Positions 1 to 7,386 are shown, counted from the stretch's first letter. The stretch: DNA of 12,045 nucleotides from Bacteroidales bacterium (GCA_021160155.1 JAGHDB010000112.1:1-12045), one strand, 5' to 3'. Notes: generated from the letters alone by a model not told the origin. Program-made: numbers and translations.

Positions 1-432
1 AAAAAAATACTTACCCTGTTTAGCCTGCTGTTATTGGTGGGTTTTTCCATGACGCTGACTGCCGGTAATTACAAGCTGGATCAGTCAAAGGTTGATGCGG
101 TTTTTGCCACAGCGGATCAGGCAACTACCCTGTCGGTATTTGATTTGGCCGATTTTAACGCACTCCAGCTTCCTGGCCAGAAAGTTGATGAGAAAGATCC
201 GGTGATAGCTTTGGTGTTGTGTTCTGTTTTAGGATACATTGGTGCACACCGTCTTTATCTGGGTACAGAGACAATGACGTTTGTTCTATACCTGATTACT
301 GCGGGGGGGTGTGGGATCATTACTCTTGTTGACTGGGTTCAGTTGCTCATGGTCGTTTTGGATAAGAAACCACTGGATCCGTACATCGACAATCCCAATT
401 TCATCATGTGGAAAGACCAGATAAAGGAGTAA
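1..432 (+). CDS. TM2-domain membrane protein with signal peptide (5' end cut by window edge)
   Basis: Frame 1 is open from the first base, and the first residues (KKILTLFSLLLLVGFS) read as a signal peptide missing only its initiator Met, so the start probably lies just outside the window. A hydrophilic linker of about 40 residues follows. The C-terminal half is a TM2 hairpin: a hydrophobic segment at visible residues 68-82, the hallmark GAHRLYLG at 81-88, a second hydrophobic segment at about 94-119, and the conserved Asp in LVDW (D111). TM2 proteins are small membrane proteins without one agreed bacterial function. The combination of signal peptide, linker and C-terminal TM2 recurs in Bacteroidota. 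The stop codon (430-432) directly abuts the stop of the convergent gene, and a hairpin terminator follows 28 bases later inside that gene. The 5' context and promoter are not visible. The TM2 call is firm; the cellular role is unknown. Confidence 0.85.
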   Translation, partial: KKILTLFSLLLLVGFSMTLTAGNYKLDQSKVDAVFATADQATTLSVFDLADFNALQLPGQKVDEKDPVIALVLCSVLGYIGAHRLYLGTETMTFVLYLITAGGCGIITLVDWVQLLMVVLDKKPLDPYIDNPNFIMWKDQIKE

Positions 433-1287
433 TTACTGTTTTGACAGCAGAAACATTTTTACCGGCAGGAGATAGGTTTCTAACTCCTGCCGGTTTTTTA
501 TCCGGCATAATTCTTCTGCTCTTCTGACGCCTCCGTAGTAGAACTTTTGCAATAATCCCAGTCCGGCCAGCCAGGCGGTAAAATAATACCCCTGGTAAAA
601 TCCGAATGCTGCGCCTCCAATCAAGGTCAGATGGATAGCAGTATTGATCAGGCCCTGTACGGGATACCCGGCGTAAATCTGCCCCGTACCCGGAATGATC
701 ATCGACCAGATTCTGGCTGTTTTCGGATTTCTGATACGGGGTAAAGCATCCGGTTTAAAAAAAGCGTGCCAGGCTTTTATTACTTCCGAAGGGGCGGAGA
801 GGCAGTTCTGCCCTGATGTTTCGGCATTTTCCCAATCCTGCAGATCGAGATAGCATAGGGTCAGCACGAGTTGCACGGCCCTGTGCAGACCGGATGAATC
901 AAGCTGGGTATGCGCCTGCCGGTAGCGGGAAACTCCGGAAGCCGGCTCGCCTGCCAGGTAATGCATCAGCATGGATTCATATAATATTTTAATTTTCAGA
1001 GAATCAGCAATTCCAAACAAATTGGTTCTGTCTAATATTTTTGCTGCATCCCCCGGGTCAGATTGTTTCTTATGGCATTCAGCCTGCCGGAGCCGGAAGA
1101 AAGCTTTTTCTGAAGGGGATTGACTCAGGTATTCCCGGTAGGAATAATATAATCCGGCCAGTTCGTAGTTACCCGACCTGAACAGAGCATCCGGATCTTT
1201 CTCTGTTTGACGGGTCTGGCTATTCGCGGTAGTAGTCGCGAAGAGGCATATGCATATCCCAAAGAATACGCTGATTAATCTCATCAT
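433..1287 (-). CDS. Exported helical-repeat protein with C-terminal PGTGQIYAG membrane module
   Basis: Predicted 284-residue exported protein of unknown function. The start is set at the MM pair (1287/1284): this is where a signal peptide begins (MMRLISVFFGICICLFATTT, cleavage after ANS before Q24), whereas the upstream extension of the frame is not signal-like. Residues about 30-180 are helix-rich with TPR-like character (FRSGNYELAGLYYSYREYL; CYLDLQDWENAE), though no canonical TPR is certain. The C-terminal third has IIPGTGQIYAGYPVQG (197-212), then two hydrophobic segments (about 212-246) and a basic tail (YYGGVRRAEEL). Its plan matches the gene directly upstream, so the two look like diverged paralogues. 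The 5' end overlaps that gene by 65-68 bp in another frame. Its last codons contain the opposing TM2 gene's terminator. Family membership is inferred from motif layout only. Confidence 0.75.
   Translation of the reverse strand: MMRLISVFFGICICLFATTTANSQTRQTEKDPDALFRSGNYELAGLYYSYREYLSQSPSEKAFFRLRQAECHKKQSDPGDAAKILDRTNLFGIADSLKIKILYESMLMHYLAGEPASGVSRYRQAHTQLDSSGLHRAVQLVLTLCYLDLQDWENAETSGQNCLSAPSEVIKAWHAFFKPDALPRIRNPKTARIWSMIIPGTGQIYAGYPVQGLINTAIHLTLIGGAAFGFYQGYYFTAWLAGLGLLQKFYYGGVRRAEELCRIKNRQELETYLLPVKMFLLSKQ
461..499 (+). terminator. Intrinsic terminator of the TM2 gene, embedded in the convergent coding region
   Basis: ACCGGCAGGAG (461-471) pairs perfectly with CTCCTGCCGGT (484-494). After one A-A mismatch the stem can extend by three pairs (473-475 with 480-482) around a GTTT loop. 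Six T's (494-499) follow on the + strand. On the minus strand the hairpin is followed by A's rather than a T run, so it should stop only + transcription. It lies wholly within the last codons of the convergent gene. Confidence 0.8.
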
Positions 1288-2089
1288 AAAACTGGTTTCG
1301 GTATGTGTGAACACTGATGATACTTCCGTAAATATTACCGGTATGAAAAAGTAAAAAAAGTCCGCCAAACAGTAAAGTATTCCAGTGGGTCCACCCCGAC
1401 CGGAGGCTCTGCTCCACAGTCATGGCTGCAAGGCCGCTTACCAGCAAAAACGAACTGATTCCGGCACCGGTTTGTCCTGTATAGATCTTTCCCAGTCCGG
1501 GGATAAGGGCGGATCCCAATCCTGCAAGAACTGTGCTTTTAGGTTTAAAGTTTTCCAGTGATTTTGCACGGGCATCCATATCGGGGAGAAGGGATTGCCA
1601 TGCCGGGTTCAGACCCTGAACTCCGGAACGGAGTGTATGGTAACGTGTTACATCGTGTTGTAACAGTGTTATTCCGGTTAATTCATACCGGAGCAGGTCC
1701 CTTTCGACCGGCGAGGTAACCTGCAGCATTTGCAGAATGGTGTCAGCTTGTTTGATGCGGCCTAAATAGGCATTGTCCCAGCTTGCAAAAAATTGAGCAC
1801 GTGAATAGAGCCGGCTGTTTGAAGCGACCTGTTCAAATGAACGGTTGGCTTGGTCAAGATCCTGCAGGTAGTACCGGGTAATGCCCCGGTAGTAGTGAAG
1901 TGAATCTTTGAATGAGGGTCTGGCATCCGGTTCGTATTCATCCAGTAAAAGCAGTACTTTATGGTATGCTTCTTGTTTCATCAGAAACCGGATAAATCCC
2001 GTATCCTGAGCCGGCAAGACCGATGGATAGAGAGTCTGAAGCCATAAGAAGATCCAGTATGCTTTTACCGTTTTTTTTCTGAATACCAT
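1220..2089 (-). CDS. Exported helical-repeat protein with C-terminal PGLGKIYTG membrane module
   Basis: A 289-residue protein of unknown function. The N-terminal signal peptide has a hydrophobic core at 10-25 and probable cleavage after LPA before Q28. Residues 30-180 are helical with TPR-like stretches (FLMKQEAYHKVLLLLDEYEP; YYLQDLDQANRSFEQVA). The C-terminal region carries ALIPGLGKIYTGQTGAG (194-210), then hydrophobic segments at 211-224 and 237-260, ending in an amphipathic tail. The motif resembles the PGxGxxYxG signature of several small Bacteroidota membrane-protein families (DUF5683, TM2-like), but I cannot assign a named family. The start ATG (2089) sits inside the last 25 bp of the YidD-like gene, which points to coupled translation. 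It ends in TAG, and that stop's in-frame continuation reaches another stop after 16 codons, so TAG really terminates here. The downstream gene looks like a paralogue. Confidence 0.8.
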   Translation of the reverse strand: MVFRKKTVKAYWIFLWLQTLYPSVLPAQDTGFIRFLMKQEAYHKVLLLLDEYEPDARPSFKDSLHYYRGITRYYLQDLDQANRSFEQVASNSRLYSRAQFFASWDNAYLGRIKQADTILQMLQVTSPVERDLLRYELTGITLLQHDVTRYHTLRSGVQGLNPAWQSLLPDMDARAKSLENFKPKSTVLAGLGSALIPGLGKIYTGQTGAGISSFLLVSGLAAMTVEQSLRSGWTHWNTLLFGGLFLLFHTGNIYGSIISVHTYRNQFYDEINQRILWDMHMPLRDYYRE

Positions 2090-2529
2090 TGATAGTAAGT
2101 AATTTTTTCGGGGATTTTACCGGTTTTCGGATTGATATGTGAGGAAGGGATATCATGTAGTGTGAGTCGGTTACACCGCATCAGCCGGTCGGCAGTCATA
2201 ATCATACCGGGAATAATTCCGTAGTGTTGCAGTAACAATACACTGAAAGAAGAACAGGTGGGCTCATAAAGGCATGATGAAGAGAGTTGCGGACTGATCA
2301 GGTTTTGGTATAACCACATCATAGATCCCAGTGTAATTTTAAACGGGTTCAGCGTATGGGGAAATGGAAATGGGTGCAGGTGCATTCCGTTATCTGATAC
2401 CGGTATGGTGACCGAGGTGCGTAAAAGTGCCAGATCCTCCTTGGGCACTTGTGCGCAGAGGGGATGAATTGCTGCGAGCAGCATTATTATGCTCAGGAGC
2501 AGCAGGTTTTTATTGAACCACTTTGGCAT
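2065..2529 (-). CDS. YidD-domain protein with an N-terminal signal peptide
   Basis: A 154-residue protein. Residues 1-26 form a signal peptide or anchor (hydrophobic core 9-20; cleavage expected after LCA before Q27). Residues about 69-121 match YidD, the small factor that helps YidC-dependent membrane insertion: YQNLISP at 74-80, CLYEPTCSSF at 86-95, GIIPG at 104-108 and RLMRC at 115-119, keeping all three family cysteines (C86, C92, C119). Classical YidD is about 70-85 residues, has no cleavable signal and works at the cytoplasmic membrane face. This protein adds about 40 residues between signal and domain and replaces the usual HPLHPGG tail with a longer basic end. It is therefore probably a periplasm-facing derivative rather than the housekeeping YidD. 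It overlaps the LolA-like gene by 20 bp and the next gene by 25 bp. Domain identity is confident; the role is inferred. Confidence 0.85.
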   Translation of the reverse strand: MPKWFNKNLLLLSIIMLLAAIHPLCAQVPKEDLALLRTSVTIPVSDNGMHLHPFPFPHTLNPFKITLGSMMWLYQNLISPQLSSSCLYEPTCSSFSVLLLQHYGIIPGMIMTADRLMRCNRLTLHDIPSSHINPKTGKIPEKITYYQWYSEKKR

Positions 2530-3247
2530 CGGATGGTATGGTCAGGTTAAACCCTTCAGGGGGAGTAGCTTTGCCGGTTCTGAAATGGGTGTAGGTTGAC
2601 CGGCGGATGGTACTGTCTTCAGGGGTCATGAAAATAATTTCGGTTACTCTTGAAGGGACCATGGTGCCTGCAACAGAGACGAAATCGGAGTAATAGATTT
2701 TCAATGTAGTCTCTCCTTTGGTGTTGATGTATCCGGCATAGATAGGGAGTAGCTCTTCATGTACCAGTTCAATCCGGTTAACCTGGTGCATCAGTGCCGA
2801 AGGAGCCTGCCAGGTGGTAATGGTCAATCCGTTTTCTTCTCTGGATCCGGTAGCGCGAAATCCCAATTCCTGTAAACCGAGATCATAATGCTGATTGGTC
2901 AGAAACTGGTAAAGCGAATGATTCTTTGAACTGAAAGTAGGATCTTTCCGGTAAGTGACGGTATTTTTCACCGGATCATAAATTCTGGCTTCTCCAAAGG
3001 GATTGCTGACATACATAAATCTTTCGGGTGACAGATTCCAGGTGATAATCCGACCGCCGGGAAATTCAAAATAATGGGAGGCTTTGATGGTAATCAGTTT
3101 GCCGTTTTGAAGGGTTTCGGTGACTGATTCAACGGATACTTTACTACTCGATTGCCCCTGTATGCCGCATGGCAGCATGAGAAGCACAACCATCAGCAGG
3201 GAGAAAGTCCCCCGTTTAAAAAGGGTATTTGTTCTATGCGATCTCAT
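2510..3247 (-). CDS. LolA-like exported protein (putative periplasmic lipoprotein-carrier fold)
   Basis: A 245-residue protein with an N-terminal signal peptide (basic residues 1-12, hydrophobic core 14-27, likely cleavage near GIQG before Q32). The mature part reads as repeated beta strands: GKLITIKASHYFEFPGGRIITW (49-70), then ERFMYVSNPFGEARIYDPVKNTVTY, and a C-terminal YTHFRTGKATPPEGFNL followed by IPSDAKVV. This layout is typical of the LolA/LolB-type barrel and of outer-membrane lipoprotein-sorting proteins: an early strand about a substrate film or matrix, a central D-P-x-x-x-x-V-x-Y turn, and the final FxLxIPxDAxV. Sequence identity to classical LolA is low by eye, so it may be a divergent paralogue rather than the essential carrier. 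Its ATG follows the proline dehydrogenase TAA with no gap, and its end overlaps the YidD-like start by 20 bp. Confidence 0.6.
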   Translation of the reverse strand: MRSHRTNTLFKRGTFSLLMVVLLMLPCGIQGQSSSKVSVESVTETLQNGKLITIKASHYFEFPGGRIITWNLSPERFMYVSNPFGEARIYDPVKNTVTYRKDPTFSSKNHSLYQFLTNQHYDLGLQELGFRATGSREENGLTITTWQAPSALMHQVNRIELVHEELLPIYAGYINTKGETTLKIYYSDFVSVAGTMVPSRVTEIIFMTPEDSTIRRSTYTHFRTGKATPPEGFNLTIPSDAKVVQ

Positions 3248-4423
3248 TTATTGATGTCTGGCTGCTTTACGGCGCTTCCGTTCCTGTACCACCAGTTTAA
3301 GTTCACGTGTGGTCTGACCGGCCACCGCCGTATTTTCTTCGGTTCGCCGGATCAGATAGGACAATACATGGTTTACCGGTCCGTAAGGCAGGTATTTGGT
3401 CACGTTAAATCCTGCGGCAGCCAGGTTGTAACTGACATGGTCACTCATCCCGAAAAGTTGTGAAAACCAGATTCTAGGGTCATCTCTTGCAATTCCTTTT
3501 TCATCTATCAGCGTACATAACAGTCGGTTCGAATTCTCGTTATGGGTACCGTTGAAAACCGCGATCCGGTCGAGATGATCCACGGTAAAGCGTAAACCGT
3601 CATCATACATTTTATCGGTGGCTTCTTTATCCGGGTTAATCGGGTCCGGGTACCCCATTTGCTCTGCACGTGCACGTTCCCGCTCCATATAGGCTCCGCG
3701 GACAAACTTGATTCCCAGGTAATAATTTCCCTCTTTTGCTTTCTGATATTCCTGCTTTAAAAAATCCAGCCGGTCACGACGGTACATTTGCAGGGTATTA
3801 TATACAATAGCCTTCTTTTTATTGAACAACACCATATTTTCTCTTACTACATCATCGACAAACGACTGGTACCATGATTCTTCTGCATCAATCATTATAG
3901 GGATGTCATGGTCGTATGCAGTTTTAAAAAGCGTATGAACGCGGTCTTTAAAACGCTGTTTTTCCTGCTCTTCTTCATCTGTCAGTGATTCGCCGTTTCC
4001 GATTTTATCCAGTACACGATGGGGAATAAAAGCCGAAGGTTTAAAAACCGAAAAGTGGATATTAGGATCTTGCCCGGCATTGACTACGGTTCGAAGGGTC
4101 TCATCCAGCGCGGCCTGGATGTCTTCAGGTGATTCTTTGCCTTCAACCGAATAATCCAGGATCCCTTTGACTCCCGACTTCTCGATCTTTCGAATCACCG
4201 GTATACTCTCTTCAATGGTCTCACCCCCGCAAAAATGGCGGTATATAGTGGGTTTTACAATCCAGGCAATCGGTATGTGAAGCCGGATCGCCAGGTTGGT
4301 GAAAAATTTTCCGGTTTGCACCACTGATGAATTACCCATGATTTTAAACAGCCAGTAAGCAAACAGCAACTCCCGGTCACTTCTGTTCCGGAAAGCGATT
4401 TCGGTGTTGTCGAATTGAATCAT
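3248..4423 (-). CDS. Proline dehydrogenase
   Basis: A 391-residue FAD enzyme that oxidises L-proline to 1-pyrroline-5-carboxylate, the first step of proline catabolism, passing electrons to the quinone pool. The family core is clear: FVRGAYMERERA (240-251), GYPDPINPDKEATD (257-270), GTHNE (292-296), GMSDHVSYNLAAAG (325-338), YLPYGPV (344-350) and YLIRRTEEN (356-364). The Arg pair R359/R360 and E363 match the substrate-carboxylate and amine-binding residues of PutA-type PRODH. It is a stand-alone domain; no P5C dehydrogenase is fused or adjacent. The start is set at ATG 4423 because MIQFDNTEIAF is the usual Bacteroidota N-terminus, and a TAnnTTTG element lies just upstream. The open frame continues to 4507, but that extension has no homolog-like character. 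It is the first gene of the five-gene run. Confidence 0.95.
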   Translation of the reverse strand: MIQFDNTEIAFRNRSDRELLFAYWLFKIMGNSSVVQTGKFFTNLAIRLHIPIAWIVKPTIYRHFCGGETIEESIPVIRKIEKSGVKGILDYSVEGKESPEDIQAALDETLRTVVNAGQDPNIHFSVFKPSAFIPHRVLDKIGNGESLTDEEEQEKQRFKDRVHTLFKTAYDHDIPIMIDAEESWYQSFVDDVVRENMVLFNKKKAIVYNTLQMYRRDRLDFLKQEYQKAKEGNYYLGIKFVRGAYMERERARAEQMGYPDPINPDKEATDKMYDDGLRFTVDHLDRIAVFNGTHNENSNRLLCTLIDEKGIARDDPRIWFSQLFGMSDHVSYNLAAAGFNVTKYLPYGPVNHVLSYLIRRTEENTAVAGQTTRELKLVVQERKRRKAARHQ

Positions 4424-4440
4424 ACTTAAATAATTTGTTG

Positions 4441-4448
4441 CAAATTTA
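4441..4448 (-). promoter_or_regulatory. Bacteroidota -7 promoter element for the proline dehydrogenase operon
   Basis: On the minus strand this reads TAAATTTG, a perfect match to TAnnTTTG, ending 17 bases before ATG 4423. That predicts a very short AT-rich leader. No convincing -33 TTG is seen at the expected 17-23 base spacing, so support is moderate. It also argues against a start at 4507, which would lie upstream of the promoter. Confidence 0.5.
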
Positions 4449-4462
4449 GGAGAATAATTCTT

Positions 4463-4470
4463 TACCTTTA
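4463..4470 (+). promoter_or_regulatory. Possible -7 promoter element for aroB
   Basis: TACCTTTA differs from TAnnTTTG in the last base only. A TTG at 4438-4440 lies 22 bases upstream and could be the -33 box. A second, equally imperfect candidate, TACCTTTT, is at 4484-4491; if that one is used, only the ATG at 4523 can be the aroB start. The element sits back to back with the proline dehydrogenase promoter in a divergent region of about 70-100 bp. Confidence 0.3.
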
Positions 4471-4522
4471 CGTTCTGACACAGTACCTTTTTATGATTTT
4501 TCCCCATAAATTCAAAGAGATT

Positions 4523-5554
4523 ATGTTTACCCGGGATGTAAAAAGCATTTTGGGTGAGTTGACGGCATCAAGAACCGAAAGAAAAATATTTATGGTGCTG
4601 GACGACCATACACTGCAGTATTGCTGGCCGGTTATCCGCGGATTCAGAGAGGTGCCTGAGGATCATCTTTATGTATTTCAACCGGGCGAATCCCGGAAAA
4701 ATCTCAATAATGTTGCAGAGATCTGGGAACGGTTTGGAGCACTTGGGATAGATCGCAGATCCCTGGTAATCAATTTAGGAGGAGGTATAGTGTCAGACCT
4801 TGGAGGCTTTGCCGCTTCTACCCTGAAACGGGGGATTCCGTTTGTTCATGTGCCAACAACGTTACTTGCCATGGTGGATGCCGCCATCGGGGGCAAGACG
4901 GGGATTAATTTCAGGGGGTTGAAAAATGAGGTGGGCGTCATCCGGTTACCGGAGCGGGTAGTGATTGATCCGGTATTTCTTAAGACACTGCCTGCCAACG
5001 AATTACTTTCTGGATATGCTGAGATTTTAAAAGCTGCTTTGATTGCCAATGCGGGATTATGGAAACGGATTGCGCCCAACTCACTTCCTGCACCGGAAGA
5101 TCCGGAATGGGAGCCTTTGATCCGCGAGTCAGTCAGAATTAAACATCTGATTGTGAAGACCGATCCGGATGAAACCGGATTGCGTAAAGCACTTAATTTC
5201 GGTCATACTGTCGGACATGCCCTGGAGAGTGAGTTAATAAAAAGCGGACAACCCATTCCGCATGGATTTGCGATTGCTTTCGGTATGGTTATTGAAGCCA
5301 GGCTCTCGGTTATGACATCCGGTCTCCCGGCCCGACAGGCCGAGGATATTGAAATGGTCGTCCGACGTATTTTTGGCCCGATGCCTGAATTATTCAATCA
5401 TCCTGAGAGACTGATTCCTTGGATGCGGTTCGACAAGAAAAATCAGGGCGATCGGATTCATTTTGCGTTTCTTCCGCGAATCGGCGCCGTGGAGGTGCAT
5501 CACAGCCTTAAGGAAGCCGAAATTTTAAAAGGGTTTCAACAAAAAATATCTTAA
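4523..5554 (+). CDS. aroB: 3-dehydroquinate synthase
   Basis: Converts DAHP to 3-dehydroquinate (second step of the shikimate pathway), using NAD and a divalent metal in the cytoplasm. Numbering from the longer possible start at 4493, the NAD-binding segment is NLGGGIVSDLGGFAA (94-108), followed by VPTTLLAMVDAAIGGKTGIN (120-139). The metal ligands are E177 (SGYAEILK), H238 (NFGHTVGHALE) and H257 (PHGFAIAFGM). The substrate-binding DKKN is at 314-317. Length (343 or 353 residues) is normal. I chose ATG 4523 because it is preceded by an A-rich tract with AAAGAG and matches the short N-terminus of homologs. ATG 4493, in a pyrimidine-rich context, adds ten residues and cannot be excluded. It stands alone, with no other shikimate gene nearby. 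Its TAA overlaps the opposing gene's stop. Confidence 0.96.
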   Translation: MFTRDVKSILGELTASRTERKIFMVLDDHTLQYCWPVIRGFREVPEDHLYVFQPGESRKNLNNVAEIWERFGALGIDRRSLVINLGGGIVSDLGGFAASTLKRGIPFVHVPTTLLAMVDAAIGGKTGINFRGLKNEVGVIRLPERVVIDPVFLKTLPANELLSGYAEILKAALIANAGLWKRIAPNSLPAPEDPEWEPLIRESVRIKHLIVKTDPDETGLRKALNFGHTVGHALESELIKSGQPIPHGFAIAFGMVIEARLSVMTSGLPARQAEDIEMVVRRIFGPMPELFNHPERLIPWMRFDKKNQGDRIHFAFLPRIGAVEVHHSLKEAEILKGFQQKIS

Positions 5555-7386
5555 TGCAGGTTTTTAAATACCACCCGTTTGAACCTTGCTCTTTCCCACA
5601 GATCAATTAATGCTTTAAAATCCGCGTAGTGATCAGGTTGTATAATTCTTTCGGGGATTTTTATATTACGCATCACCGTGAGTTTGCCATTTTCCCAGGT
5701 GTACCGGATCGTCAGTCTTCCTGCACTGTTTTTCAGTGAATATTCATAATCGGCATCCACCGGTATCCAATCCGGATTTAAGGAGAAAGTTAATAATTGT
5801 AATTCTCTTACCGGAGCTTCCAGTTCAAGTGGCGTACGACGCAAACTGTCAAGCGGCTGCAATCCGTATGAATGTAATCCGCGGTTGCTTAAAGGAAGAT
5901 TTAGAATATGGTATCCATCCAGGTTTTGCACTGCATTTTTCAGGTCAACCCGATAGTCAATCAGTGCGATATCGGGTTTCAACATGATAACTTTGGCCGA
6001 CCGGCAGGGATAGAGGCTGCGGGCATATCCCGGATCTGTCAGTAATTTGAAATAGAGATTGTATCCTCCGATCAGGTTGACCTGTACTTTACCCTTCAGG
6101 ATTCCCTGCCGGTTCAGTTTGAGATCACCACTCAGACTGAATTGATTTTCAGGGGTGGAGAACCTGATAGGCCGGTAGGGATAGAGGTTTTTGTTCAGGG
6201 GGATGATTACCCGGCCGGGATGATCAAAAAGAGCATCCCTGAATTGTGGCCGGTCGGTATACAGGAAATAATTCTTTCCGTTAATCGGCACCTCTACCAG
6301 GTTGAAATTGAGTAGGGAAAGATCCGTCACCCACAACTTACCCGTGAGACTGTCGGTGTAAAATTCAGGAACCAGGGCTGTCGGATAGGCCTGCCATCCG
6401 GTTGAACGGATCAGACTGGCCAGCAGAATGGCTTTTTCAGCCGGTGTGCCGGCGAAACTGTTCCAGGTTTCAACGGCAGGGCGACTGTTATACCCGGTCG
6501 CCGAAGCGGGTATCGGCAGCGTAACCACCTGTTGGCTGACCAGGTCACGAATAGCCAGGATTCGTTCAAAGACACTCTTTTTACCGGATATAGCATTTTG
6601 AACAGCCTGCGTCATGGTGTCATTTCTGGCATAGGCGTATTCGGGTTTATACGACCATTCATTAATGAGCGGGACCAGACTGTCAATAGTACTGAAAACC
6701 AGCCTGGGAAGATCTTTTCCATCCGGATTGGATTTTTTTTCAGGTATTACGGCCGGTAGATTGTTGAAAGTCCAGGTATAGGTTCGAAATCCTTTATGAC
6801 GACCGGTTTTGGGTTTCATATCGAGATTAAAAAGATGATAGTGCAGGGAGATTCCATCGGGTATTTCCACTTTGATGCGATAACGGTTAACCGGGTACTG
6901 GCCGGCAAGTAATTCATTGGCCGAGAGGTAAGGTTCATATTCGCTTTCACTCTCCAGGGTATATTCACACTCAATCACTGCACCCGGTTCAAGAGCCGTA
7001 TGTACTACCGTGAGTTGCCGTAATGATGACCAGGCTTTGCTTCCCCGGGCGGATGAGGGCAGCATTTTCACGTATCCGTTGTCGGGTACCGGTACTTTAT
7101 CTCCCGAAGGGGTTATTGTTTGGGCCAGTATGACATCTACAGATTGATGATCCGGAGAATATAGGATATCGGTCTTCCCGAATCCGCTGTTTACCGCATG
7201 AAAGGTAAGCAGTTGTTGCTTTTTATACTCCCTGACCCGGATGGAACCATCTTCATTCAGGGTATATATTTTTTCACGATTCAGGTACACTGCGTCTGCA
7301 TCCGGCCATTCGGATGATTTGGGTTGACGGGCACATGAAGCACCTATTATTGCAAAAACAATGAGTGGGATATATTTGGTTTTCAT
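5551..7386 (-). CDS. DUF3857/transglutaminase-like putative lipoprotein lacking catalytic residues
   Basis: A 611-residue exported protein. The start is ATG 7386 (MKTKYIPLIV), which gives a signal sequence ending in IIGASC18, a plausible though imperfect lipobox; a TTG three codons earlier is not needed. Residues about 30-230 resemble the DUF3857 beta domain, about 255-385 the transglutaminase core, and the rest a beta-rich C-terminal domain ending in RIIQPDHYADFKALI, which matches the end of the upstream paralogue. Aligned without gaps to that paralogue, GVC325KDKA becomes GTP315AEKA, H364 becomes N360 and D380 becomes Y376 (an Asp lies two residues later, D378). It is therefore probably catalytically dead: a binding, scaffold or regulatory partner. 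It follows the active paralogue by nine bases, in the same frame. Domain call firm; lipoprotein status and function inferred. Confidence 0.88.
   Translation of the reverse strand: MKTKYIPLIVFAIIGASCARQPKSSEWPDADAVYLNREKIYTLNEDGSIRVREYKKQQLLTFHAVNSGFGKTDILYSPDHQSVDVILAQTITPSGDKVPVPDNGYVKMLPSSARGSKAWSSLRQLTVVHTALEPGAVIECEYTLESESEYEPYLSANELLAGQYPVNRYRIKVEIPDGISLHYHLFNLDMKPKTGRHKGFRTYTWTFNNLPAVIPEKKSNPDGKDLPRLVFSTIDSLVPLINEWSYKPEYAYARNDTMTQAVQNAISGKKSVFERILAIRDLVSQQVVTLPIPASATGYNSRPAVETWNSFAGTPAEKAILLASLIRSTGWQAYPTALVPEFYTDSLTGKLWVTDLSLLNFNLVEVPINGKNYFLYTDRPQFRDALFDHPGRVIIPLNKNLYPYRPIRFSTPENQFSLSGDLKLNRQGILKGKVQVNLIGGYNLYFKLLTDPGYARSLYPCRSAKVIMLKPDIALIDYRVDLKNAVQNLDGYHILNLPLSNRGLHSYGLQPLDSLRRTPLELEAPVRELQLLTFSLNPDWIPVDADYEYSLKNSAGRLTIRYTWENGKLTVMRNIKIPERIIQPDHYADFKALIDLWERARFKRVVFKNLH

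Noticed and set aside
1288..1368. Upstream extension of the second repeat-protein gene to 1368
   Set aside because: It would increase the overlap to about 150 bp and bury the clear signal peptide that begins at 1287 or 1284.
3152..3463. 103-codon + strand open frame spanning the LolA-like/proline dehydrogenase junction
   Set aside because: Antisense to two coherent genes, no motif or signal recognised; treated as a shadow.
4424..4507. Longer proline dehydrogenase N-terminus from ATG 4507
   Set aside because: The extra 28 residues do not resemble family members, would overlap the 4493 aroB start, and would begin upstream of the likely promoter.
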